The translations under genes and the position numbers were made by a program. Source: Phycicoccus avicenniae_A (GTDB lineage: Bacteria; Actinomycetota; Actinomycetes; Actinomycetales; Dermatophilaceae). From it: a stretch of DNA of 64,000 nucleotides. Position 1 is the stretch's first letter. Every line of letters starts with the position of its first letter. The DNA lies in contig NZ_JBNVZV010000019.1 of NCBI RefSeq assembly GCF_050496545.1, forward strand, positions 23,024 through 87,023. Reading direction: 5' to 3'. The notes under the pieces were generated by a model. That model saw only the letters and a list, made by a program, of their open reading frames with translations. It had not been told where the DNA came from and did no database searches. This document shows positions 8,608 to 17,325 of the stretch, in pieces.

Positions 8608-9123
8608 TCAGAACAGGGCGTCCTGGTCCGCCGCGGTGGCCACGCCCTCGAGGCGGAGCAGCAGGGCCTTGCGCTCCAGACCGCCCGCGTAGCCGGTCAG
8701 CGTGCCGTCGGACCCGACGACGCGGTGGCACGGCAGCACGACCGGCAGCGGGTTGGCGCCGTTGGCCGCGCCGACCGCGCGCGAGGCGCCGGCGGGCAGG
8801 CCGAGCAGCCGGGCCAGCGCGCCGTAGGTGGTCGTGGTGCCCCACGGGACGTCGGCCAGAGCGGTCCACACCCGCTGCTGGAACGCGGTGCCGACCGGCC
8901 GCAGGGGCAGGTCGAAGACCCGACGCCGCCCCTCGAAGTACTCGCCCAGCTGGATCCGGGCCTCCCGCAGGACGTCCGTGCCCTCGCGCCGCGTGCCGGG
9001 CGTGCCGTCCGATGCCGCGTCGAAGCGGATGCCGACGAGCGCCCCGTCCCGGGCGAGGAGCTCCAGCCGCCCGATCGGCGACGGCATGACGAGCGAGGAC
9101 GCCCCGACGGGGTCAGCGGGCAA
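8608..9123 (-). CDS. ogt: Methylated-DNA-protein-cysteine methyltransferase
   Basis: Suicide DNA-repair enzyme that takes the alkyl group from O6-alkylguanine onto its own cysteine. The active-site motif 'VVLPCHRVVGSDGTLTGYAGGLERKALLLRLEG' contains the acceptor Cys in PCHRV and the helix-turn-helix arginine-rich region precedes it ('FQQRVWTALADVPWGTTTTYGALA'). The start is uncertain. The frame opens with TTG at 9123, overlapping the M16 gene by 11 bp, and the next ATG at 9087 would remove the first beta strand seen in homologues. The longer form (171 residues) is given. No strong ribosome-binding site is visible for either. Confidence 0.9.
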   Translation of the reverse strand: MPADPVGASSLVMPSPIGRLELLARDGALVGIRFDAASDGTPGTRREGTDVLREARIQLGEYFEGRRRVFDLPLRPVGTAFQQRVWTALADVPWGTTTTYGALARLLGLPAGASRAVGAANGANPLPVVLPCHRVVGSDGTLTGYAGGLERKALLLRLEGVATAADQDALF

Positions 9124-10456
9124 CGGTGGTCACCGGGCCCGGCACCCGGCCCTCGAGGTCGGGGACGATGCTCGCCGCGTCCCCGACGAGCACGACGGTC
9201 CACTCCCCCGTGACCGTGCGCCGGTACGCGGCGTCGAGGTCGTCACGCGTGAGGGCGGAGACGGCGGCGAGGTTGCGGGTCGTGAAGTCGAGGGGCAGCC
9301 CCTCCAGCGCCAGCGCCGCCGTCTCGTCGGCGACCGTGTCGGCCGTGGCGTACCGACCCGGCGCGGTCTTCGCGACGTAGTCGACGCCCGTGCGCAGCTC
9401 GGTGTCGGAGAACCCCTCCCGCGCGCCGTCGAGGATGTCGAGCAGGATGCCGACCGCCTCGCCGGTCACCTCCGAGCGCACCGAGCCCGACGTGACGAAC
9501 GAGCCACCGGCCACGCGCGGCCGGAAGGAGGCCCGGACGCCGTAGGTGTAGCCCTTCTCCTCGCGGAGGACGGCGTCGATGCGGGCGTTGGGCGAGCCGC
9601 CGACGACGAACGAGAGCACCGGGTGCGGCGCCCATCCGTGCGGGGTGGAGCGGTCGGGGCCGGGGCAGGAGACGACCATCTCGGTCTGCACCGCGCCGGG
9701 CCGGTCGACGACGACCACGCGGGCGCGGTCGGGTGCGGGCACCGGGGCGAGCGCGGCCGGCGGCGCGACGTGGTCGGGTGCGGTCCACTCCCCCAGGGAC
9801 GCCGCGACGAGGTCGAGGGCGGGGACGCCCGAGAGGTCACCGGCGACGACGAGCGTCGCCCCCTGCGGGCCGACGGTGCGGGCGTGCCGGGCGACCATGT
9901 CCTCGCGGGTCATCGCCGAGACCGTCTCGACGGTGCCGGCCGCGGGACGGGAGGCGCGGTCGGAGGCGTCCCACTGTGTGCGGGCCGTCTCTCGCGCGGC
10001 GCGGTGGGCACCCGACGCGCGCTCCTGCTCGATCTCGGCGAGCCGGCTGCGCAGGATGCGACGCACCTCGTCCTCGGGGAAGACGGGCTTCGCCAGGGCA
10101 TCGGTGAGGAGCCGGGTCGCGGTGGCCAGGTGGGACTGCGGCACGTCGACGTCGACCAGCAGCCCACCGTCGGAGACCCCTGCCCCGAGGGCCATCCCGT
10201 GGCGCTCGAGCAGCTCGGCGAACTCCTCGGGGTCGTGGTCCTCGGTGCCCTCGTCGAGCAGGCGGGCCATCATCGAGGACACGCCCTCGACGGCCCGCTC
10301 CTCGGTGGCCAGCGACGTCGGGACGACGAGGCGCATCGAGACGACGTACTGGCCGGGCAGGTCGTGCAGCAGGACGCGCAGGCCGTTGGGGAGGCGGTGC
10401 TCGGTGGCGGCGGGGAAGGTCCAGGGGGCCGGCGGCAGGACGACGGGGCGGCTCAC
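9113..10456 (-). CDS. M16 family peptidase subunit without zinc motif
   Basis: A 447-residue pitrilysin-fold protein (N- and C-terminal M16 domains), second of a two-gene M16 operon. Where active members have HxxEH, this one reads 'SSMMARLLDEG', so it cannot bind the catalytic zinc. It keeps the C-terminal 'LREEKGYTYGVRASFRP', the Arg/Tyr segment that shapes the substrate pocket in M16B enzymes. The GTG start overlaps the stop of the zinc-bearing partner by 4 bp (GTGA), so the two are probably made in equal amounts. In characterised heterodimeric M16B pairs one subunit gives zinc and the other the R/Y pair; the same arrangement is inferred here. Confidence 0.9.
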   Translation of the reverse strand: MSRPVVLPPAPWTFPAATEHRLPNGLRVLLHDLPGQYVVSMRLVVPTSLATEERAVEGVSSMMARLLDEGTEDHDPEEFAELLERHGMALGAGVSDGGLLVDVDVPQSHLATATRLLTDALAKPVFPEDEVRRILRSRLAEIEQERASGAHRAARETARTQWDASDRASRPAAGTVETVSAMTREDMVARHARTVGPQGATLVVAGDLSGVPALDLVAASLGEWTAPDHVAPPAALAPVPAPDRARVVVVDRPGAVQTEMVVSCPGPDRSTPHGWAPHPVLSFVVGGSPNARIDAVLREEKGYTYGVRASFRPRVAGGSFVTSGSVRSEVTGEAVGILLDILDGAREGFSDTELRTGVDYVAKTAPGRYATADTVADETAALALEGLPLDFTTRNLAAVSALTRDDLDAAYRRTVTGEWTVVLVGDAASIVPDLEGRVPGPVTTVAR

Positions 10457-11745
10457 GCGACGGCCTCCTCGCCCGCGGCGTCCGCGACGAGGTAGGCGAC
10501 CACCGCCCGGCTCTCCGGCCGCAGCCACCGACGGGTGGCCGCGACCACGTCCTCGGCGGTGACCGCGCGCACGCGGTCGAGGTGGTGGTTGACGACGGCC
10601 GGGTCGTCGTGGAGGAGTGCGTTGCGGCTGAGCATGTCGGCCCGCTCCTCCTGCGAGGCCAGCGCCGAGAGCCACGCGCGCTCGGACTGCGCGACCGATG
10701 CCTCGAGCTCCTCGGCGGTCGGCCCCTCCGCAGCCAGCCGCTCGAGCTCCTCGACGAGAGCGGTCTCGAGGGCGGCCGGGTCGGCGCCGGGCGCGACGTC
10801 GATGACGACGAAGCCGAGCGAGACGCCGTCGACGAACCCCCACGCCGTGGCGTGCGCCCCGACGGCCGACTGCTCGCGGCGCACCATGCGGCGGACCAGC
10901 CGCGAGCTGGACAGCCCTCCGAGGCAGTCGAGGGCGACCGTGGCCGCGAGCAGCTCGTCGGTCTCGTCGACGGGCAGCCGGAACGCGACGTGGAGCCGGT
11001 CGTTGGGCACCTGCTCGCGGCGCTCGACCCGCACCGGCTCGGTGAGCGGCTCGAGCTGCGGGAGGGCCGGGCGGCGCTCGGCGGCGCGGGCGTCGAGGGC
11101 GCCGAAGTGCCTCTCCACGAGGGCGAAGCCGGCCTCGGCCCCGACGTCGCCGCAGAGCGTGACGACCGTGTTGTCCGGGGCGTAGTGGAGCCGGAAGAAC
11201 TCGTGCACGTCCTCGACGCTCGCGGCGTCGAGGTCCTCCATCGAGCCGATGGTCGGGTGGTGGTACGGGTGGCCCTCGGGGAAGACCGCGGCGTAGACGT
11301 CGATGAGCGCGTTGCCGTACGGCTGGTTGTCGTAACGCTGACGCTTCTCCTCCTTGACGACGTCGCGCTGGTTGTCGAGGTTCTCCTGGGTGACGGCGTC
11401 GAGGAGGTGGCCGTGCCGGTCGGCCTCGAGCCAGAGGGCCAGCTCGAGCGCACCGGTGGGCACGGTCTCGAAGTAGTTCGTGCGGTCGAACCACGTCGTC
11501 GCGTTGAGCCGGCCGCCCTCGGCCATCAGCGCCTCGAAGTGCTCGCCGCTGCGCACGCCGCGCGAGCCCTGGAACATCAGGTGCTCGAAGAGGTGCGCGA
11601 AGCCGGTGCGGCCCGCCTGCTCGTGCCGTGACCCCACGCCGACCCAGAGGTTGACCGTCACGTTCGGGACGGTGTGGTCGGGCGAGACGACGACGCGCAG
11701 GCCGTTCGGCAGCGTGCGCCGGTGGATCGGGTAGTCGAGCGGCAT
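10453..11745 (-). CDS. M16 family zinc metallopeptidase, catalytic subunit
   Basis: A 430-residue M16B-type peptidase. The zinc site 'FAHLFEHLMFQG' (HxxEH, residues 51-55) is near the N-terminus, and the further glutamate ligand lies in the 'ENLDNQRDVVKEEKRQR' helix. Two repeated M16 domains follow. The ATG at 11745 is chosen over a GTG three codons upstream because it gives the normal 'MPLDYPIHRRTLPNGLRVV' beginning. It is the first gene of the operon with the zinc-less partner. No signal peptide is seen, so it should act in the cytoplasm, probably on short peptides or signal-peptide fragments (inference). Confidence 0.92.
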   Translation of the reverse strand: MPLDYPIHRRTLPNGLRVVVSPDHTVPNVTVNLWVGVGSRHEQAGRTGFAHLFEHLMFQGSRGVRSGEHFEALMAEGGRLNATTWFDRTNYFETVPTGALELALWLEADRHGHLLDAVTQENLDNQRDVVKEEKRQRYDNQPYGNALIDVYAAVFPEGHPYHHPTIGSMEDLDAASVEDVHEFFRLHYAPDNTVVTLCGDVGAEAGFALVERHFGALDARAAERRPALPQLEPLTEPVRVERREQVPNDRLHVAFRLPVDETDELLAATVALDCLGGLSSSRLVRRMVRREQSAVGAHATAWGFVDGVSLGFVVIDVAPGADPAALETALVEELERLAAEGPTAEELEASVAQSERAWLSALASQEERADMLSRNALLHDDPAVVNHHLDRVRAVTAEDVVAATRRWLRPESRAVVAYLVADAAGEEAVA

Positions 11746-11793
11746 GGCGGTCACCCTACGGTCCGGGTGGCGGCTCCGTCGCGGAAGCGGGCC

Positions 11794-13134
11794 TCAGCCG
11801 ACGTCGCGCAGGTCGTCGGCCGCCTTGATGGCCCGGCGCGCGAAGACCTGCTGCTCGGTGGCCACGCGCTCGGCCCGGCCCCGGCCGAGGAAGCTGACCG
11901 CCCAGTGCAGCAACGTCGTCACCCGGTTCTTGAACCCGATGATGTAGACGATGTGCACGCCGAGCCACAGCAGCCAGGCGATGAAGCCGTGGAAGCGGAG
12001 GCGCCCGATGGAGGCCACGGCGCTGAAGCGCGAGACCGTCGCCATCGACCCCTTGTCGCGGTAGGTGAACCGCTCCTGCGAGGGCTTGCCGTCGAGGCGG
12101 TGGGTCAGCTCCTTGGCGGCGAACCGCGCCCCCTGGATGGCGACCTGCGCGACACCCGGGAGGTCGTCGAGGGCGATCATGTCGCCGACGACGAACACCT
12201 CGGGGTGGCCGGGGAGGGTCAGGTCAGGGTTGACCTTGACCCGGCCGGCACGGTCGAGCTCGGCGTCGGACTGCTCGGCGAGCTGCCGGCCGAGCGGGCT
12301 CGCCTGGACGCCGGCGGCCCACATCTTCGTGAGCGCCTCGACCCGGACCACGTGGCCCTGAGGGTCCTTGTAGGTCAGGCCGGTCTCGTCGACGTCGGTC
12401 ACCATCGAGCCGATCCGGACGTCGACGCCCATCTCCTGCAGCCGGCGGCGGGCCGCTCCCCCGAGCCGCTCGCCGAAGGACGGCAGCACCTCGTCGGCGC
12501 CGTCGAGGAGGATGACGTGGGCCTGGGTGGGGTCGATGCGCCGGAAGTCGTGCTTGAGCGTGCGGCTCGCGAGCTCGGCGATCTGGCCGGCCATCTCGAC
12601 CCCGGTCGGGCCGGCGCCGACAACGACGAACGTGAGGGCGCGGCGCGCGTCCTCGTCGTCCGTCGCGATCTCCGCGAGCTCGAAGGCGCCGAAGATGCGC
12701 CCCCGCAGCTCGAGGGCGTCGTCGACCGACTTCATGCCCGGCGCGAACTCGGCGAACTCGTCGTGCCCGAACCAGGACTGGCCGGCCCCGGCGGCGACGA
12801 GGAGGGAGTCGTACTCGGTGACGGTCTCGGTGCCGAGCAGCGCGGAGGTGACGGTGCGCGCCTCGAGGTCGATGTGTGTGACGTCGCCGAGGATGACGCG
12901 GGCATTCTTCTGGCGGGCGAGCACCTCGCGGGTGCTGGGGGCGATCTCGCCCTCGGAGAGGATGCCCGTCGCCACCTGGTAGAGCAGCGGCTGGAACAGG
13001 TGCTGGGCGGTGCGGGCCACGAGGGTGATCTCGACGTCGTCGCGCCGACGCAGGGCGCGGGTGCCGAAGAGCCCTCCGAAGCCGGAGCCGATGACGACGA
13101 GGCGGTGCTTGCGGCCGGTGGGGGTGGTGGTCAC
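11794..13134 (-). CDS. Type II NADH dehydrogenase (NAD(P)/FAD-dependent oxidoreductase)
   Basis: Non-proton-pumping NADH:quinone oxidoreductase that feeds the respiratory chain. The 446-residue protein has the FAD dinucleotide site 'LVVIGSGFGGLFGTRAL', the second Rossmann motif 'FVVVGAGPTGVEMAGQIAELA' for NADH, and 'VFVVGDMIALDDLPGVAQVAIQGARFAA' near the flavin. The hydrophobic C-terminal segment 'GFIAWLLWLGVHIVYIIGFKNR' is the membrane-anchoring part of NDH-2. The start is taken as GTG at 13134 ('VTTTPTGRKHRLVVIG'); the open frame runs on upstream but without protein-like character. It is transcribed away from the tRNA and separated from the M16 operon by 48 bp. Confidence 0.93.
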   Translation of the reverse strand: MTTTPTGRKHRLVVIGSGFGGLFGTRALRRRDDVEITLVARTAQHLFQPLLYQVATGILSEGEIAPSTREVLARQKNARVILGDVTHIDLEARTVTSALLGTETVTEYDSLLVAAGAGQSWFGHDEFAEFAPGMKSVDDALELRGRIFGAFELAEIATDDEDARRALTFVVVGAGPTGVEMAGQIAELASRTLKHDFRRIDPTQAHVILLDGADEVLPSFGERLGGAARRRLQEMGVDVRIGSMVTDVDETGLTYKDPQGHVVRVEALTKMWAAGVQASPLGRQLAEQSDAELDRAGRVKVNPDLTLPGHPEVFVVGDMIALDDLPGVAQVAIQGARFAAKELTHRLDGKPSQERFTYRDKGSMATVSRFSAVASIGRLRFHGFIAWLLWLGVHIVYIIGFKNRVTTLLHWAVSFLGRGRAERVATEQQVFARRAIKAADDLRDVG

Positions 13135-13420
13135 GTCGAGTCCAACGGGAGCACCCGGCGCGGTGATTCCGCCGACACGCCGGTGTGACGGGAGTCGCGG
13201 GCCGGGGTGCGTACGAGGTGCGGGGGTCAGGGTGCGGTGGGGTGCGGAGGCGCGCATCTCGCACGGAGCGGGGGCCGCGGTACTCGCCGTGCTGGCCGCG
13301 GGGCAGGACGTCGCTCGGCTCCTGGTTCTTCTTGAGGTGCTGGTCGCGGGGCAGGACTCCGCGCTCACGCGCGGGCTCCTTCGTCGCCCGCTCGTTCGCG
13401 CTCCCGGCATCCCGCCCACG
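13135..13420. other. Intergenic stretch with an imperfect direct repeat
   Basis: No gene is called here. Two 21-bp near-copies, 13289-13309 and 13337-13357 (one difference), lie 48 bp apart in the same direction. Read on the minus strand in one frame they encode the repeated peptide VLPR-x-QH inside a coding-like stretch that has no ATG or GTG in frame at its beginning. It may be a remnant or chance; the ndh promoter must lie in this interval too. Confidence 0.35.
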
Positions 13421-13460
13421 ACGAAGGCCCTGACCGGCTTCGCCGGTTCAGGGCCTTCGT
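13421..13460 (-). terminator. Hairpin downstream of tRNA-Met
   Basis: A long stem of about 18 bp with one mismatch, closed by a TTCG loop, lies 7 bp after the tRNA 3' end on its strand. The position fits a terminator or processing signal for the tRNA transcript. No T-run follows. Confidence 0.65.
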
Positions 13461-13467
13461 CATTCAG

Positions 13468-13541
13468 TAGCGGGGGCAGGATTTGAACCTGCGACCTCCG
13501 GGTTATGAGCCCGGCGAGCTACCGAGCTGCTCCACCCCGCG
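13468..13541 (-). tRNA. Initiator tRNA-Met (CAU)
   Basis: The 74-nt sequence folds as a cloverleaf with anticodon loop CTCATAA, so the anticodon is CAU. Initiator features are visible: the anticodon stem ends in three consecutive G:C pairs (GGG/CCC) next to the loop, and the first acceptor position is unpaired (C1 opposite U72), which allows formylation and blocks elongation factor binding. The D-loop has AGCTCGGTAG and the T-arm GGTTCAAATCC. The CCA end is not encoded. It is a lone tRNA gene. Confidence 0.95.
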
Positions 13542-13619
13542 TCGAGTGAGTCACGTCCTTGCGGCCGTGCTCGGTATGTCCCCGAGGTTACGCGACGCGG
13601 GCGGCCGCCGCCAAATCGG

Positions 13620-16600
13620 CTACCCCGGGCTGGCCGTCGTCGCCGCCGACGGGGAGGGTGACGGGCTCGGCGAGGCACTCGGCGACGGCGTGGGCGCCGC
13701 CGTCCCGAGCCGGGCCGCGAGGTCGTTGGCCTCCTGGATGGCCTGCTCGAGCCGGGCCTGGGCCTGGCCGTACGCGGCGAAGTCGCGCTTGGTGAGCGCC
13801 TCCTGGCCGTCCGCGTACGCCGCCTGGATCTCGGTGATCGCCGCGGCGAGCTGCTGCTCGAGGGAGGTCTCCGGGGTCGGGGTGCCCCCGCCGCCGTCAC
13901 CCCCGCCTCCGCCGCCGCCGTCGCCCGAGCCCTCGCCGAAGAGGCCCGTGATGGCCTGGGTGAGCGTGTCGCCCCACGCGACGTTGGTGCCGTACACGGC
14001 GACGGTCACCTTGTTCTGCGGGAAGGACCCCGAGCCACCGGAGGCCTGGACGTAGATCGGCTGGACGTAGAACGTCCGCCCGCCGAGCGGGAACGTCAGC
14101 AGGTTGCCGAAGGTCAGCGTCTTGCCCTCGCCGGAGTTGCTGGTGATGTACTGCGCGAGGTTGAGCGGCTCGGCGGTGTTCTGCGAGCGGGCCGTCGAGT
14201 TCTGGATCTGGTTGCGCACCTGACCCGGGCCGGACGGCGCCTGGTTCGAGGAGTACTCGACCAGACGCAGCTTGCCGAAGTTCTCCGCCGGCTTCCCGGC
14301 GGTCGACCCCGCATCGGCATCGACGGCGAGCAGGCCGCGGAGGATCTCGCGGCCGCCCTCGTTGTTGCTGGCGGGCACGAAGGGCGAGGTGATGGAGAAG
14401 GCCGGCGCCTCCTCCCCCGGCAGCGCGATCGACTGGAAGACCACCGGGATGTCCTGCGTCGCCAGCGACGGGTCGCGCGGCACGCGCCAGCGGTCGTTGC
14501 CGGTGTAGAAGTCGTCCGGCCGGGTGACGTGGTACTCGTTGAGCAGGTCGCGCTGGACCTTGATGAGGTCCTGCGGGTAGCGGATGTGGGCCATCAGCTC
14601 GCCGGAGATCGAGGACAGCGGCTGGACCGACCCCGGGAACGCCTTGGTCCAGGCCTTGAGCATCGGGTCGTTCATGTCCCAGCCGTACAGCTGGACCGAG
14701 CCGTCGTAGGCGTCGACGGTTGCCTTGACGGCGTTGCGGATGTAGTTGACCTCGCCGGTGCGGACCTGCACGACGTTGGAGCGCTGCGCCACCGAGTCCG
14801 AGGTGGCCTCGGACAGCTCGAGCAGACGGCTGTTCGGGAAGTTGCTCGACGTCGTGAAGCCGTCGACGATCCACTTCACCCGCCCGCCGACGACCGCCGG
14901 GTAGACGTTGCCGTCGAGCTGCAGCCACGGCGCTACCCGCTCGACCCGCTCCTTGGGGCTGCGGTGGTCGAGGATGCGCGAGTCCGAGTTGAGCGCGTCG
15001 GAGAGAAGGAAGTTCGCCTCGCGGTACTTGACGGCGTAGGCGAGCCGGCGCATGAACGAGCCGACGGGGACGCCGCCCTCCCCCGTGTAGGTGTTCTTCA
15101 CCGACGAGCCCTCGGAGCTGCCCGGACGGTCGTACTCCCGCGTCTCACCGCCCGACGGCCCCCCGACCACGGAGTAGCTCGGCGACAGCTCACCGAAGTA
15201 GATGCGGGGCTCGTACTCCCCCAGGTTGTTCCGCGAGCCGCCCTCGAAGAAGACCGGGTCGCCCTGCGGGCTGCGCTGGTTGCCGTACGCGGCGTAGAAG
15301 CCGTACCCGTGCGTGTAGACGGTGTGGTCGTTGAGCCAGTTGCGCTGACCGTCCGGCAGACCGTCGAGGTTCATCTCGCGGACGGCGACGACGGCGTCGT
15401 TGACCTTGCCGTCGATCGTGTAGCGGTCGACGTCGAGGGTGTCCGGGAACGCGTAGAAGTCGCGCTCCCCCTCGAGCTGGCGGAAGGTCGGGGCGACGAC
15501 GTTGGGGTCGATGACGCGCACGCCGGGGATGGCCTCGGCGCCGGTGCGCAGGGTGTCCTCGGACGGCTCCTGCGCGGGCACGACGTTCTCGATGCGCTCG
15601 ACCCGGTCCAGCCCGAACGCCGAGCTCGTGGCCTTGATGTTGCGGTCGATGTACGTGGCCTCGAGCGAGCGCTCGGACGGCCGCACGCGCAGGGACTGGA
15701 TGAGCGCCGGGTAGATGGTGCCGGCGACGACCGCCGTCACCACGAGCAGCCCGACGCCGATGACCGGCAGCCGCCAGCTGCGGCTCCAGATCGCGGCGAG
15801 GAAGAACGCGGCGCACATCAGGGCCGCGACGGCCAGGATCGCCTTGGTCGGCAGCACCGCGTTGGCGTCGGTGTAGGTGATGCCGGTGAGCAGAGAGCCC
15901 TTCTGGTTCGACAGCGAGTACCGGTCGAGCCAGTAGGAGGCGGCGCGCGTCAGGGCCAGGAGGGCACCGAGGATGCCGAGGTGCACGTAGGCCGCGCGCG
16001 TGGACGGGCCGCGGCCCGGCAGCTGCAGCCCGCCGTAGACGTAGTGCGTGAAGCCGCCGGCGAGGAACGCCAGGACGAGCACGACGGTGAGGAAGCTGAC
16101 GAGGAAGTTCAGCCACGGCAGGGTGAAGACGAAGAACCCGACGTCGAGCCCGAACTGCGGGTCCTTGGTGCCGAACGGAACTCCGTTGGCCCACAGCAGG
16201 AACGTCTTCCACGCACCCATCGACCCCGAGCCCGCGAGCAGACCGAGGACGACCGGGATGCCGATGACGGCCACGCGGCGCAGCGGCTCGATGGCCTGTC
16301 GGTACTGCTCGAGCACCTGCTGGGCCGGGGTGACCGGGACGTAGATGGGGCGGGTGCGGTAGGCCACGACGAGCGAGACCGCGACGGCTCCACCGGTGAG
16401 CAGGCCGGCGACCACGAAGATGCCGGTCTTGGCGAGCAGCTCCTTGACGAAGACCCCGCGGAAGCCGACGGAGTCGTACCACCAGACGTCGGTGAGGATG
16501 TCGGCGGCGATGCCCCCGACGACGGCGAGCCCGATGAGCACGAGCGCGGTGGGCAGCAGCGGACCGCGACGACGCCGCAGCACGCCGCCCGCACCTCCCC

Positions 16601-16673
16601 CGGCTCCACCGGCGGGGCGCGGCGATCCCTCGCCCGGGCCGTCGGGTCCGTCGAACCAGTCGGAGCGACTCAC
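13620..16673 (-). CDS. UPF0182 family large membrane protein
   Basis: A 1017-residue member of the UPF0182 family, conserved in actinobacteria and cyanobacteria; its function is not known to me. Residues about 40-310 contain seven hydrophobic segments ('LLPTALVLIGLAVVGGIAADILTDVWWY' begins the first). Then comes a very large, probably extracytoplasmic domain with 'DRYTIDGKVNDAVVAVREMNLDGLP' and 'NDHTVYTHGYGFYAAYG'. The C-terminus has poly-Gly and then a long predicted helix followed by a Pro/Ser/Ala tail. The GTG at 16673 is supported by GAGGAG upstream. It is single-gene and divergent from the PPA1309 gene. Confidence 0.93.
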   Translation of the reverse strand: MSRSDWFDGPDGPGEGSPRPAGGAGGGAGGVLRRRRGPLLPTALVLIGLAVVGGIAADILTDVWWYDSVGFRGVFVKELLAKTGIFVVAGLLTGGAVAVSLVVAYRTRPIYVPVTPAQQVLEQYRQAIEPLRRVAVIGIPVVLGLLAGSGSMGAWKTFLLWANGVPFGTKDPQFGLDVGFFVFTLPWLNFLVSFLTVVLVLAFLAGGFTHYVYGGLQLPGRGPSTRAAYVHLGILGALLALTRAASYWLDRYSLSNQKGSLLTGITYTDANAVLPTKAILAVAALMCAAFFLAAIWSRSWRLPVIGVGLLVVTAVVAGTIYPALIQSLRVRPSERSLEATYIDRNIKATSSAFGLDRVERIENVVPAQEPSEDTLRTGAEAIPGVRVIDPNVVAPTFRQLEGERDFYAFPDTLDVDRYTIDGKVNDAVVAVREMNLDGLPDGQRNWLNDHTVYTHGYGFYAAYGNQRSPQGDPVFFEGGSRNNLGEYEPRIYFGELSPSYSVVGGPSGGETREYDRPGSSEGSSVKNTYTGEGGVPVGSFMRRLAYAVKYREANFLLSDALNSDSRILDHRSPKERVERVAPWLQLDGNVYPAVVGGRVKWIVDGFTTSSNFPNSRLLELSEATSDSVAQRSNVVQVRTGEVNYIRNAVKATVDAYDGSVQLYGWDMNDPMLKAWTKAFPGSVQPLSSISGELMAHIRYPQDLIKVQRDLLNEYHVTRPDDFYTGNDRWRVPRDPSLATQDIPVVFQSIALPGEEAPAFSITSPFVPASNNEGGREILRGLLAVDADAGSTAGKPAENFGKLRLVEYSSNQAPSGPGQVRNQIQNSTARSQNTAEPLNLAQYITSNSGEGKTLTFGNLLTFPLGGRTFYVQPIYVQASGGSGSFPQNKVTVAVYGTNVAWGDTLTQAITGLFGEGSGDGGGGGGGDGGGGTPTPETSLEQQLAAAITEIQAAYADGQEALTKRDFAAYGQAQARLEQAIQEANDLAARLGTAAPTPSPSASPSPSPSPSAATTASPG

Positions 16674-16784
16674 AGCTCTCCTCGTCCCGTCAGGCGGGGT
16701 CGTCGTGCGGCGGTGGAGGTCAACCTACCTCGCCGTCCTGAACGCGCGGACGGGGCCGATCGTCCCCTCGGGCACCATGGGGGC

Positions 16785-17318
16785 GTGAGCCACGAACCGC
16801 GCCCCGTCACCGACCCCCTGACCCTCGCCGCCCTCGACACCGAGCGGCACGTCTCGAGGTCCGGGTGGGACCAGCCGGTGCGGCTCTTCGCCCTCGTCCC
16901 GACGGCCGACCTCGTGGTGCGCGAGCCGCAGCTCGCCGAGGGGCTCGCGGCCCACGACGCCGTGGCCGGCGCGCTCTCGGCCGTCGAGCAGGAGGACCTC
17001 CCCGACGCCGACGACATCGAGGACCTGCTGGCGCGCATCGCGTGGCCCGAGCAGGTCACCGGCTGCGCCCTGGCGGTCGAGCGCGTCGTGCTTCCGCCCG
17101 CGGCCGAGCGCGACCTCCCGGAGGACCCCGACGAGGCGCGCCGCGCGGTCGCCGAGCACCCGGACCGCTCCGACGTCCGCCTCGTCGTCGCCGTCACCCG
17201 CGACGGCGCGGCCCGTTGCCTGCTGCGTCAGCGCGCCCACGACAGCGACGACCAGGTCGCCCTCGGCGAGGACATCGCGCCCGGCATCGTCCACGCCCTG
17301 CGGGCGACGTTCGACTGA
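16785..17318 (+). CDS. PPA1309 family protein
   Basis: A 177-residue cytoplasmic protein of the actinobacterial PPA1309 family, of unknown function. Recognisable segments are 'QPVRLFALVPTADLV', 'DIEDLLARIAWPEQVTGCALAVERVVLPP' and the C-terminal 'CLLRQRAHDSDDQVALGEDIAPGIVHALRATF'. The GTG at 16785 begins 'VSHEPRPVTDPLTLAALD'; the ATG just before it leads straight to a stop. It is divergent from the UPF0182 gene with 111 bp between them. The stop lies 7 bp from the converging Lon-like protease gene, an arrangement I know from related actinobacteria. Confidence 0.88.
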   Translation: MSHEPRPVTDPLTLAALDTERHVSRSGWDQPVRLFALVPTADLVVREPQLAEGLAAHDAVAGALSAVEQEDLPDADDIEDLLARIAWPEQVTGCALAVERVVLPPAAERDLPEDPDEARRAVAEHPDRSDVRLVVAVTRDGAARCLLRQRAHDSDDQVALGEDIAPGIVHALRATFD

Positions 17319-17325
17319 ACGCGCC

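Noticed and set aside
13620..13720. tRNA-adjacent integrated element or prophage
   Set aside because: No integrase, attachment duplicate or phage gene is visible near the tRNA; UPF0182 follows directly.
14529..17318. A 929-codon plus-strand frame
   Set aside because: Only its last 177 codons (PPA1309) are real; the rest is the antisense of UPF0182 with Asp/Val/Arg-rich noise.
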